Source: Haberlea rhodopensis
Taxonomy: Eukaryota; Streptophyta; Magnoliopsida; Lamiales; Gesneriaceae
Assembly (NCBI GenBank): GCA_907163345.1
Contig: CAJQUN010001255.1
Location: forward strand, 1-64,000
Length of the DNA stretch: 64,000 bases
Reading direction: 5' to 3'
The first letter of the stretch is position 1. Each line of letters starts with the position of its first letter. The translations under genes and the position numbers were made by a program. Of this stretch, positions 44,622 through 54,508 are shown one piece after another. The notes beneath the pieces are model-generated. The model did no database searches. It saw only the letters and a program-made list of their open reading frames with translations, and was not told the DNA's origin.

Positions 44622-45842
44622 TGTTTACTGGTTTCTGCTGTTATCTTGTGTTACTTCCTTGCATGACTAGTCTAGCATGAGATTAGGTCATTTTTGGGCA
44701 CAATAAAATATTTTTTCTTGAAAATGAGTTCATCATTTAGAAATAATGAATTAGACTTGCAATGGTATTACATGATGATATTAATCCCCATCTCAACTAA
44801 AGTTTTGAAGATTTTTGACTTGTTTGTGAATATCTTAGGTTAAGTTAATATTTCAAAATTGAGGAACATATTGAGCACTTTTGAGTCATGATTGAGTGAA
44901 TTATATATTGGAACAATTTTGTTAACTATGATTTGTCTTGAGGATCTTAAAGCACTTTAGAACCTAGTTGAGAGCACTTTGAGGCGAAATTTTATAGTTA
45001 GGAACTAGACTTGGAAATGATTTAGGCGATCTTTGGACCGTTTGAGCCTTTCAAGCTTACCATGTTTATATCAATATCTTGTTCCCTAATTTGAGCCTAA
45101 ATGATAAAAGAATGGAGTATGATTGACATACTATTAGCCCCATTCAACATTCTTTGGCAACCTCATTATACCCACCTACTTGAGCTTAATGGAAGATTTT
45201 TATCTTGACCCTAAGGGAGTATAATGATTCTCATTAGATGCACTTGAATTGCTAAACATTGATGAGCTTATTGTTAAAAAAATTGTTGGATGAGAAAAGA
45301 AAAAATAGAAAAAATCCTTGAGAAAAAATTGAATAAATAAGACCCAAAGTGGCCAATGCTAGAAAAAAAGAAGAGAAGCTCAGAGTGTGCTAAAAAAATT
45401 GAATTTTCTATGTTTATACTCTATTCTTTGTATTTCCCTATCTTTTCTTTGAAGCCAAACACCCAGGCCAAACATAACAAGCTTTAAAAGACCTATTAAT
45501 CCAAGTCTAGGGAATAATTACATTAGTGGAGAAGTGCTTGAAAAGTAGGCTTATGGAGTGTTTAATAGTAATCTTGACTTTGAGTTTAATAGCATTATTT
45601 GATCCTAAAAGTATATATGAAACTCAAGATTGACATGAACACACACGCACGTTCCAATTTTGCGATATATTGCTTGGCTTAGGAGAAAACACTTCTTGTT
45701 AATTTTTGGATAGACTTATGGTTGAAGAGTTAGTGGGATTTCTGAGCTTTTACAATTGAGTTGCTAAGTTAATCCATTCAAAGTATTGATGATGAACTTT
45801 GCATTTTGATCTTAATGTTTGCTCGAGGACGATCAAATCTAA
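44622..45842 (+). other. Noncoding 3' region of element B
   Basis: About 1.2 kb has no open frame of note. It shares ordered phrases with element A's 3' region, for example TTTGAGGCGAAAT at 44980 and AGACCTATTAATCCAAG at 45489. Confidence 0.55.
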
Positions 45843-45854
45843 TTTTGGGGGAGT
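45843..45854 (+). promoter_or_regulatory. Polypurine tract of element B
   Basis: TTTTGGGGGAGT directly precedes the 3' LTR. Confidence 0.75.
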
Positions 45855-47376
45855 TGATAGGGTTGATTATTACGCATATTTTGGCTCTGATTTGTATATA
45901 TTCTCGTGTAGATTCCGTGAAGATGTTATGCTTTTTGGTATTTATTTGAATGTTTCAGGAATCTAGGTGGAATGTGGAAGAATTGAGCTACAAGGAAGAA
46001 AACGGATCAAATCAAGCCAATAAACGAAGAATTTGAGTTCTGGCATTCTCGATCAATCGAACAAGGAGGGCGATGGATTGACAAAGGCAGAAGTTTTGGC
46101 CAACAAAGAAAAGAGACTCTCGATCGATCGGAAACACCATCTCGATCGATCGACACTGGCAGAGAATTGAGCAAGAAAACATGAAGAAAGCTCGATCGTT
46201 CAGAAGCTTAGTCTCGATCGATCGAGCGAGGCAGAAAAAGTTATATTTGGAAGCTGAAGGCGCTCGATCGATCGATACTTATGCACCGATTGATTGAGAC
46301 GCAGAATTTTCAGAAAAATAAAAGCTTGATTTGGTTTTGATTTTTGGAAACTCTTCCATATCTCCCCTCCTCTATAAATTAGGAAAGAAGGCACAAAAAT
46401 TAGGGTCATTATTCAGATTATTATCAGACATAGTTGATTATTCTTGAGCCGCCTTTCATCTCCGAAGAACAAGACAAGAGAGATCCTTTGAAGTGCAAGG
46501 AAGGAAGCGAGAGAAGAAAGATCGTCCAACGCACGGAGTCGCTCCTACGTTTATCGTATTTCTAAACTCGATTTAATTTGATTTTCATATTTATTTGATG
46601 TTTTTGAGGTTGAGAGACGAATAAACATGTTGTTAAATTTGATTTGAATTTAATTTGGTTTATTTTATCAAGTTTAAGGAATATTGTGTTTGAATCATTG
46701 ATTTGGTTGTGTTTGAGTAATTAATGTCTTTTGTTCATGAATTATATGCTTAATGCTCTCAAAGCCTAGCTACCTTTGATTGAAATTGTGAATTATAATT
46801 GAGATCGAGAGATGAAATTATAATACTCTAAAATAATTCATGTTGTATGTTTAAGATTTAGATCGAGAGATTAAATCACATACGTGGTCACTTTAGGTTG
46901 AAAGATTTAAAGATCAACGGTTTTCATAGAGATTTATTCGGTATTAAATTGGTTTAAGTGAACGAGAGTTACTTGTGTCAATTTATTACTAGTTTCAATA
47001 TAGCTCGAGATAGTGTATTGATTATATTCGGAAATCCGTCACCTTAAGTATTGATTGATAAGTAATTGTTTTAACAAACAAATCATTGACGATAACACAA
47101 TTGAACGAACATATTGATAGATTTCTTGAGCGGAATTCCTTCGCATCTTCAAATGAGTTGTTTTATTTTTGAGTTTTTAATTCTTTAGTTTAAGTTGATA
47201 ATTAATCATTTATTTCGTAGGGTAAATATAATTTTGCTAATTTTATTTGGTACTTATACGTTAGTCCCTGTGGGTTCGACATCCTTTCTTTTATGTCACT
47301 ATACTAAAACTTGACACCATGCACTTGCGGTAGAATCGCTACACTGAGAAATAATTGTTGAAAATAAAAGCGATCA
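45855..47376 (+). repeat. 3' LTR of element B
   Basis: This 1522-bp copy of 39471-40992 differs by scattered substitutions and small indels. It ends GCGATCA, followed by the duplication GTGCT. Its motif array lies at 46048-46300. Confidence 0.93.
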
Positions 47377-47381
47377 GTGCT

Positions 47382-47850
47382 CGCTTCCAATCTAATCCTA
47401 AGCAATCACACTACACTGCTACTAAGAGGATTCTTAAGTATCTAAAAGGAACTGAGAATGTTGGCATCTGGTATCTCAAGGATTCAACATTTAACTTAGT
47501 TGGATATTCAGATGCTGATTACGCGGATGCAAAATTGATAGGAAAAGTACCAATAGATATTGTCATAGGTGATAGATTGATTTCATGGGGTTGTAAGAAG
47601 CAGACATCCATCGCAATGTCTATTGCAGAGGCATAAGACCTTGCTGTTGGAAGCTGCTCTCAACTACTATGGATTCAACACAACTAAGAGATTATGGAAT
47701 TGAGTTCACCGAGGCACCGATTTTTTTGTGATAATACATCTGTCATAGCTATCATGTATAATCCAGTTCTTCATTCTCGGACCAAGCATATTGATATTCG
47801 TCCTCATTTTATCCGAGATCATGTAATGAAGAGAACAATTCCCAGAGAGG
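47382..47850 (+). pseudogene. RNase H of SIRE-type element 2, resumed after element B
   Basis: This continues the RT-RNase H frame interrupted at 39470. RFQSNPKQSHYTATKRILKY (47382 onwards) and NLVGYSDADYADAKL hold the first RNase H aspartates. LISWGCKKQTSIAMSIAEA runs to a TAA where the family has a glutamate-containing AEYVA-type stretch. After the stop come FCDNTSVIAIMYNPVLHSRT and KHIDIRPHFIRDHVMKR (to about 47835), then an abrupt change. The usual C-terminal ADIFTKPL and any env-like ORF are missing, so there is also a deletion here. Confidence 0.85.
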
Positions 47851-48813
47851 CGATCATCTGCTGAACATGGTCAATCAAGCCAACAGAAATCTTCCTCCCA
47901 GCATAGGACACAGAGTTCAAGGCAATCACCCACTGACACCCCTTCAGATCTTGACTACTCCAAACATTGGTTGAGACGCCCTTAGTAACATATTTTGTCT
48001 TAATCTATTACCTCCAGTCTTTATTGCAATAAAATAACATTTTTTATTAATAGCTTCTGCAATTTAATTTAGGATTGACTGCCACAAGTTGATGTGTCAT
48101 ATCAATCCACAGTAGTGAACCATGGCAACTTTTGGCTATAAATAGCTTACTCACTGCTTACACATCTTCACGCTACAACATGCTTATCTTAACATTTAAA
48201 TTACAGATCTTGCAACCTTTCTGCAATTCTACTTCATGGGTTTATTACTTATATATATCAACCCTACATGGGTTGATTACTTATCTAACCCACCTCTGCT
48301 AGCTCCAGCTTCACAGTCAGGTTTTGGTGTTCATCCACAAGCTTGGAATTTGGAAAGCAGATGTTTGGGTGCTGATGACAAAAAGGGGGAAGACAAAGAC
48401 TATGATGAACAAAGGATGAACAGAGGATTACTTTGAAGATTACATAGGTTATTTTCTAGGTTTTATTTTGTAACAACTTCTCTGTATGCACTTTTTCTCC
48501 CCCTTGTAAAATCTCCGAAACTGGTCAGCTCGGATCATCCCATACTGGCTATGTTTCTCAAGTTGGTTTTACCTCTTGAATAGATTGTAAACATAGGATT
48601 GTTGTAAGAATTGTAAAATGTAAACATAATTCATTTTAAATAAAAATGATATTTTAATGTTTGGCTTGATTACTACTTGTAATCTGCTTATTTATCTAAC
48701 AATATTTGTTGTTCTCCACTGTTATCTTTTTAAGTCTTAACAGGTATCGGTTGTTCAACGTTTAAGCCAGAGTCTCCACTGCTAAGTTTTGTCATCACCA
48801 AAAAAGGGAAAAT
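47851..48813 (+). other. 3' noncoding region of SIRE-type element 2
   Basis: This matches 2170-3147 of the first SIRE-type element. It includes the hairpin ATCAACCC/GGGTTGAT (48257-48277), a polypurine-like AAAAAGGGGGAAG (48381-48393) and the terminal tract at 48800-48812. The roughly 66-codon open frame at 48236-48436 is not recognised and is probably chance. Confidence 0.65.
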
Positions 48814-50094
48814 TGTTGGGAAACATTTCTAAGTTTTGGTGATCACAAACATCTACTGCTTGAAGTATATACTGCATCAAAGCCTACTGATAAAGAGAAT
48901 GTTGACTAACTCTACAAAGGTCCACCGGATACTAAAAGTCAAAGATATTATCTACCAGGTGAAAAGTAGACCTGACATCTACTGGGTGAAAAGACATCTA
49001 CCGGGTGTAAAGAGATCTACCGGGTCCAAAGACTAAGAGTTATCATCTACCGGATGCAGAGAATGAACGTCTACTGGCATAAGGGTATCTCAGTGAAATG
49101 TGCTAATCTGTAGGAGATACCAGTAGACGTCTAAGAAGACAATTGTTGATCTTAGTCCAGCAGACTAAGTAACTAATAACTATCCAGCAGACGATGGAAA
49201 AGACATCGGCTGATCATATGTTCTGCAGATATATAGTAAATGAGAAGTCAGCAGATGTATAAAGCAACAAGAAAAACAAGTACAAACTCACTCTGACAAA
49301 TATACAACAGAGCACCGCATTACCATATCAACGCCACCAATAGCGTCAGATAGAACTAGCCGTTGATTAACGGAATTGGAAAGAAGACAAAAAGAATTTG
49401 GAAGAAAATCAAGAAGCTGATTTTACTCAGATCTTTCCAATTGAAGAATAGTTGACGTTAGACTGTTCTGTCTATAAATACGTCAAAGTGAAGAATGAAG
49501 AAAGCTCTAACAACGAGATCAATATTTCGAAGTCAGAAACCAAATCATTTAAATCTAAGCAAAACTTTCAAAACGCATGTTGAAATATCCTGAAGTTTTG
49601 CAAGAGCAGCATATACGCATTATTGTGATCTTTAAGATCAAAGCCTACTGAGTATGCCGCTCAAGAACACTCGAAGATCAAATATTTACATTTTGTGTGG
49701 GTGTTGTAAAAACATATGTAAACAACTGTGATTGTTGTATTGCTAGGAGTTTAGGCAAATCTGTGTGGGTGCCTAAGAAGGTAGTATGTTGTTTAGTGTA
49801 AACCAAAGTCTTCTAGTGTAACCTTCCTGCAAAGGGGGAAAGGGAGACGTACAAGCGTTGTGCTTCGAACTTCCAGAACATATCTTGTGCCACTTACTTT
49901 CTGTATTAACCATCCAGGTTCTTAACCTCACTAGTCCAATAGACATCTTCGGCACTAACTCCAGTGTCTGCTGACTTGTTCATCAATTGAGATATTATTG
50001 CAATACTTAACAGTCTGCTGTATATTGAAGAATCCAGAAATTGAGTCTAGTGTTTATTCAACCCTCCCTTCTAAACACTATTCCGATCATAACA
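48814..50094 (+). repeat. 3' LTR of SIRE-type element 2
   Basis: This 1281-bp LTR runs from TGTTGGGAAACATTTC to CCGATCATAACA, in the same orientation and family as 3148-4371. Its TATA box is at 49473-49480. It follows the polypurine tract AAAAAAGGGAAAATT. The right flank is AGAGG. The partner LTR survives only as 29 bp at 36995. Confidence 0.88.
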
Positions 50095-50147
50095 AGAGGA
50101 GATAAGTTTCATCATCATCGAACATATTGTTAAATCATATTTTATAT

Positions 50148-50500
50148 AAGAACAAATTTACGAAAATGATTCTGATATTTCGTTAATAGTCTCAACTTTT
50201 TAGTACTAATCAAATATAAAAGAAATTATTTTTTTTTACAAAAGTAGTCACTCATAAATGTTTTTATCAAACATAATCTCACATAAATTATGTTTTGACA
50301 AAAGTGGTCAATAAACCCTTAACAAAACGTGAGATTATTTTTGTTAAAAATTTTTATAGTACTATATTTGATAAAATATTTATGTGAGACTACATTTGTT
50401 AAAAAATAAATTTTTAGGACTATATTTGATTAGTCATAAAGTTTGAGACTATAATTACAAATATATCTAGTTTATGAGTCCATTTTTGTAATTTATCCTT
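50148..50500. mobile_element. Foldback MITE, possibly Mutator-like
   Basis: About 350 bp with long imperfect terminal inverted repeats. On the left, AACAAATTTACGAAAATGAT leads to TAGTCTCAAC and ACTAATCAAATATA. On the right, reversed, AAGGATAAATTACAAAAATG leads to TAGTCTCAAA and GACTAATCAAATATA. The arms extend about 80 bp. Possible 9-bp flanks (TATTTTATA and TATTTAATT) match at 7 positions. No coding capacity. Related decayed text lies at 4725-5080. Confidence 0.6.
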
Positions 50501-51738
50501 TATTTAATTATAACTTTTGCATCCATTTCTTTATTTTAGGGTACCAACTACCAATTAGCTTGGGAATGAATATTTAATATAATTTTTTTTACAAAAAAAT
50601 TGCATTTTTATTATAAAAAAGTTCATCTAAAATATACTTATCTTGACTATATATATCCCTAGTAATATTTATGCTATGGTTTTGTTTTTCTGGCTGTACT
50701 GTATAATAACTATTATATTATTGCCTATGGATAAATGTGTTTTTTTATTGGGGGTGGGGAATTTTCACAAAATTTTTATATATTATTTGTGGGTGCATTT
50801 ATTTTATTAGAACTATTTGGACGCATTAGACTTAGTACAACAATGTATGTGCTTACGTACTTGGTACAAGTTCTCGATCCACTAACTTTGTGGGATACAT
50901 AATTGTTTGGTTATAAAAATCAATATATATGGCTATTGCTTTTTCTCCTTACTATATAATTAGTGTTAACAAAAAAATGGTGAATTGATGTTTTAAATTT
51001 TAATGTTATCGATTATTTTTTTGATATATATATATATATATATGGGGAAATTCGGACCTACTCGAAGGAAATATCCGACAGCCACAATTATTTTAGGATC
51101 GTGGAATTCATATATAAAAATGTAGACCTTATATCTGAAATGAATTGAGGTCGTTGATAGAGAGTCGGATAATTCCAAATTCTCTACATGCAATTCAACT
51201 TGGTTCATATCAGAATGTTGGGAAATGTTATTGATTACTGTCGTTTTCTCAACTTGTCATGTTCTGTTGATACGAAATCGGATCAAATCCAAAAAGAGTG
51301 TTTGAATTGGTGGGTGTATGATGTCGAATTTGATGGTAAATTTGCAATATTTGAGGGGATATATATGCACCCTTTTGTGTGGGCATTCGTCACATTGTGG
51401 AGCCATAAAATAATAAAAAATATATAAAATAAAAAGCCTCATCATAGTTTATAGGATTCACCTGCAAAATATTAGCTACGAAATTATGAGAAATATATTT
51501 GCTCAAGAAGAATTAATGAATATGTGAATTTAATCAATTGGAGACTAGGGTAAAGGGTTCACTCCACACACGAAATTTGGTAGGGACAAAAAATATTAAA
51601 ATAAAAAATGAAGGGCCAACAACATTGTAGGGTGTCAAAATATAATTTTAGAGATGTAAAATTAATTTTTGAGAGCCAAACTACAATTATCGGAGAGTAA
51701 ATACAAATTTTAAAAAAAAAGTATTTAGTATACAATTA
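50501..51738. other. AT-rich spacer with a (TA)n microsatellite
   Basis: No gene is recognised. A (TA)n tract lies at about 51024-51042. A 79-codon open frame at 51188-51427 has no known domain. Decayed repeat text resembling 20570-20760 lies at 51560-51720. Confidence 0.35.
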
Positions 51739-51960
51739 TTGTATTCTAAAAAGTATATTGTTTTATTACAAAAATTACGTGAAATTGAATCACATATTAG
51801 ACACGGCCATAAGGTGGAGAATGGAGATGGATCACACATACGTATTTGCTGTGATAAATGGATACCACGACCTCAGTTGTCTAAGATATTCTCAACACGT
51901 AAAAATCTTATGGAAAACGCTAAGGTAATGTTAGGTGTACGTTCCGCTTTGGATCTCAAT
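51739..51960 (+). pseudogene. L1-type LINE ORF2 fragment, left part
   Basis: The open frame encodes GDGSHIRICCDKWIPRPQLS (about 51806-51870), the stretch after the RT domain of plant L1-type LINEs, where IWxDxWIP is the familiar motif. It continues ENAKVMLGVRSALDLN and stops at 51961, where inserted sequence begins. The same frame resumes at 56848-56853 with VKKNLVTWNFFVEEAQIILS, so the two parts were once joined. The upstream RT core is not visible in the AT-rich sequence to the left, so the copy is truncated. Confidence 0.7.
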
Positions 51961-51990
51961 TGATAACCTGCAACCAATACAAGAAAACAA

Positions 51991-53656
51991 TGTTGGGTTT
52001 TGGAAAACCGAATAATCTTAGTTTTGATGTTAACAAAACTTGTTTTTGTGTTGCTAACATATTTCATCAAGTGTGCAGTTCATAGATGATATTTTACAGC
52101 TTGATGATCTGCTAAGAAATGACCTTGAGTTTGGTTGCTGAAATGAGAATTCAGCATCCAGTAGAGCCCGAGCGCTGCTGACTAAATTGATCATATATCA
52201 TAGCTCGCTTATCGGAACGGAACGATTCAGTATGGGTTGGAAAGCTAAGACAAAGATCTACAAGTCATCTTTGGAAGTGAAAGACTGAACCGGACGTTAA
52301 GATGGCCAAAAAGCTTCTGCAAGTCATACCATGTGCTGCTGCATCCAGCAAACATACAGCAGGACCATTGCCTTGTATTTCGAGTATAACTCTCTCATAC
52401 GAACTCGAATTCAAGCGATTCTTGATTCCGTGGAAAGCTAAGAGAAAGGGCTACAACTTTCATGAAGATCACTTTGCCCAGAAATCAACGAATCAAGAGA
52501 TATAACCAATAGAACAGAACAACAGATGTTGGGCAGCAGGGTACCAGCAGACCTCAGACCAACTGGTACCAGCAGACCTCATACCAGTGGAGTACCAGCT
52601 GAAGGGACCAGCTGGAGTACCAGCTGAAGGACCAGTTGGAGCTGGAGAGAACCAGCTGGAGTACCAGCTGAAGGACCAGTTGGAGTACTAGCTGACCAGA
52701 CCAACTGGATGACCAGTCCAGCTGACAAGACCAACTGGATGACCAGTCCAGCTGACCAGACCAACTGGATGACCAGTCCAGCTGACAAGACCAACTGGTG
52801 ACCAGTCCAGCTGACCAGACCAACTGGCTGACCAGACCAGCAGACTTCCAAAAATAGCCCAGAAGCAGAATATGACCGTTGCAATGTTTGAAAGCTTACC
52901 AAAACTGTCCCAACGGTTATATTCTTGTATCTAACGTATATATCATTACTTGGGGCTATATATACATGATTTGGAAGCTCAATAACAGTTGAAAAAAGAT
53001 CAATCCAAGCCTTCCAAAGCAAACCCACTTGGGATTCAATTGAGGAACTTCAAAGACAAAAGCTGCTAAATAAAGAGCACTCCTCAAACCTTTGGCACCT
53101 CTTACCTTGCTGTATCAGATCTGTTAGGAGATCATTTGTGCCTTTGTATTCACTCTATTCATTGTATTTGTGAGCTAAATAGAAGAGTGAATACCATTGT
53201 AACGGTTGATGATTCATCACAACCGATTGAGAGGTCTTTGTATGTGAGACATTAAAAAACATACATAGTTGAGTTGCTAGGAGTTCTAGTTGGATGGGGA
53301 ATGCCCAACTGGATCGGGTTTGTACAAAGAGTTGTATAAATCAAAGTCTTCTAGTGTATCCTTCCATGAGATGGAAGAAGGGGAGACGTAGAAGCGTTGT
53401 GCTTCGAACTTCCAGAAACAAATGCTTGTGTTATTTACCTTACTGCTTTTACATACTTTCTTGCATATCTTTAAAATGCTTTTCAAATGAGTAATCGGTT
53501 TTAGAGCGGGTTATGTCGAGTGTCTTCCGCTCGGTTTTGTAACCGAACTCGATATAATCTCTCGGTGCAATTATTTCAAGAACACGAGCTATTGAAGCTC
53601 AAGTTGGTTCAACTCGGGTGTGGAATGGCAACCCACCCCCGAAATCGATCCTAACA
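51991..53656 (+). repeat. 5' LTR of the young SIRE-type element
   Basis: The 1666-bp LTR runs from TGTTGGGTTTTGGAAAACCG to CGATCCTAACA. It contains a minisatellite (52554-52830) and a TATA box (TATATATA, 52957-52964). Confidence 0.96.
52554..52830. repeat. Minisatellite in the 5' LTR of the young element
   Basis: Units mix GACCAGCTGGAGTACCAGCT and a roughly 30-bp higher-order unit GACCAACTGGATGACCAGTC with CAGCTGACAA. All are built on CAGCTG/CAACTGG/CCAGT half-sites. The minus-strand open frames here, with repeated QLVLSAGLV, are a by-product of the repeat. Confidence 0.9.
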
Positions 53657-54508
53657 AGTGGCATCAGAGCCTGGTTGTTCTTGGAAAGCATTTGAACCGA
53701 TTTTTGTAGCGGATATCTTTTAAAATCATTTTCAAAATTTTCTCATGAGCATGAAATATTTTCATAGCATATTTTTTCAAAATTTGGTGTATGAAAATTT
53801 TTAGCATAAAAATCAATTTCATTGCATTCATTTTGCACGAAAATAATTTTAAAATCTATTTTTAAAGGTTTAATTTTCGTTCAATCTGTTCTTAACTCTT
53901 TTTAAGTTTAAAATTTTTATTTTGAGATTTTATCTGACAATTTTCGAAGCTTTTTAGTTTTCTGGCAGCTTGCAGCGACTTTGGGAAAATTGGCATAACT
54001 TCTTGCTCGGATGTCCAAATGACGAACCGTTTTTTGCGTTGCAAACTAGACTCATAGAGGATCGCAACGGTATAGGTCTTGCAGCCCAAACTTGCTCGAG
54101 GAAAAGCAGTTTATTCTGCAAATTTGACTCATGTGCTGCCACCGCGGAAAGATGAAATGGACATTGTTGAGTTTTGTCAAGAAAGTCAAATTTGTTGCCA
54201 AGTATGCTTCATGCATCATCAAAAGAGGTTATTTTTATTTAAAAATTAATGTGCATTACATGTTTTATAATCTGTTTTAGCCTACCCCATTTGCCCCTCA
54301 CTTGCTCAAATTTTCAAACCTTTTAAAATTAAGGTGGAGAGTTTAATCTCAATCCTTGAGGGGGAGTAATTTTATTTGTCTTCCTTTTTGATTCACACAA
54401 AAAGGGGGAGAAATATGTTGTTTAAAAAATATTTTTTGTTATGCAACATTGTGCTTTAATGTTTCATATTTTTTATTCAAGTTTTGTGATCATCAAAAAG
54501 GGGGAGAT
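53657..54508 (+). other. Non-coding interior of the young SIRE-type element
   Basis: The primer site TGGCATCAGAGCC lies at 53659-53671. The interior lacks gag or pol. It has three polypurine tracts: GAGGGGGAG near 54357, AAAAAGGGGGAGAAA near 54399 and the terminal AAAAAGGGGGAG at 54495-54506. Short open frames near 53892-54155 have no known domain. Confidence 0.85.

Larger units (their letters stand above)
39471..47376 (+). mobile_element. Non-autonomous gypsy-like LTR element B
   Basis: This complete 7.9-kb element has 1522-bp LTRs (39471-40992 and 45855-47376), a primer site, a Gag ORF, a second ORF, a polypurine tract and a 5-bp target duplication GTGCT (39466-39470 and 47377-47381). There is no protease, RT, RNase H or integrase. 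It split the RT-RNase H junction of a dead SIRE-type copia element. The LTRs differ by scattered substitutions, many of them C to T in CGATCGATCG motifs, and small indels, so it is older than the 51991-56174 element. The primer site and 3' noncoding layout match element A. Confidence 0.93.

Noticed and set aside
52579..53028. 149-codon minus-strand ORF (and its twin at 55097-55546), plus 89-codon frames beside them
   Set aside because: They read through the LTR minisatellite and consist of repeated QLVLSAGLV-type text. They lie antisense within both LTRs of a non-coding element.
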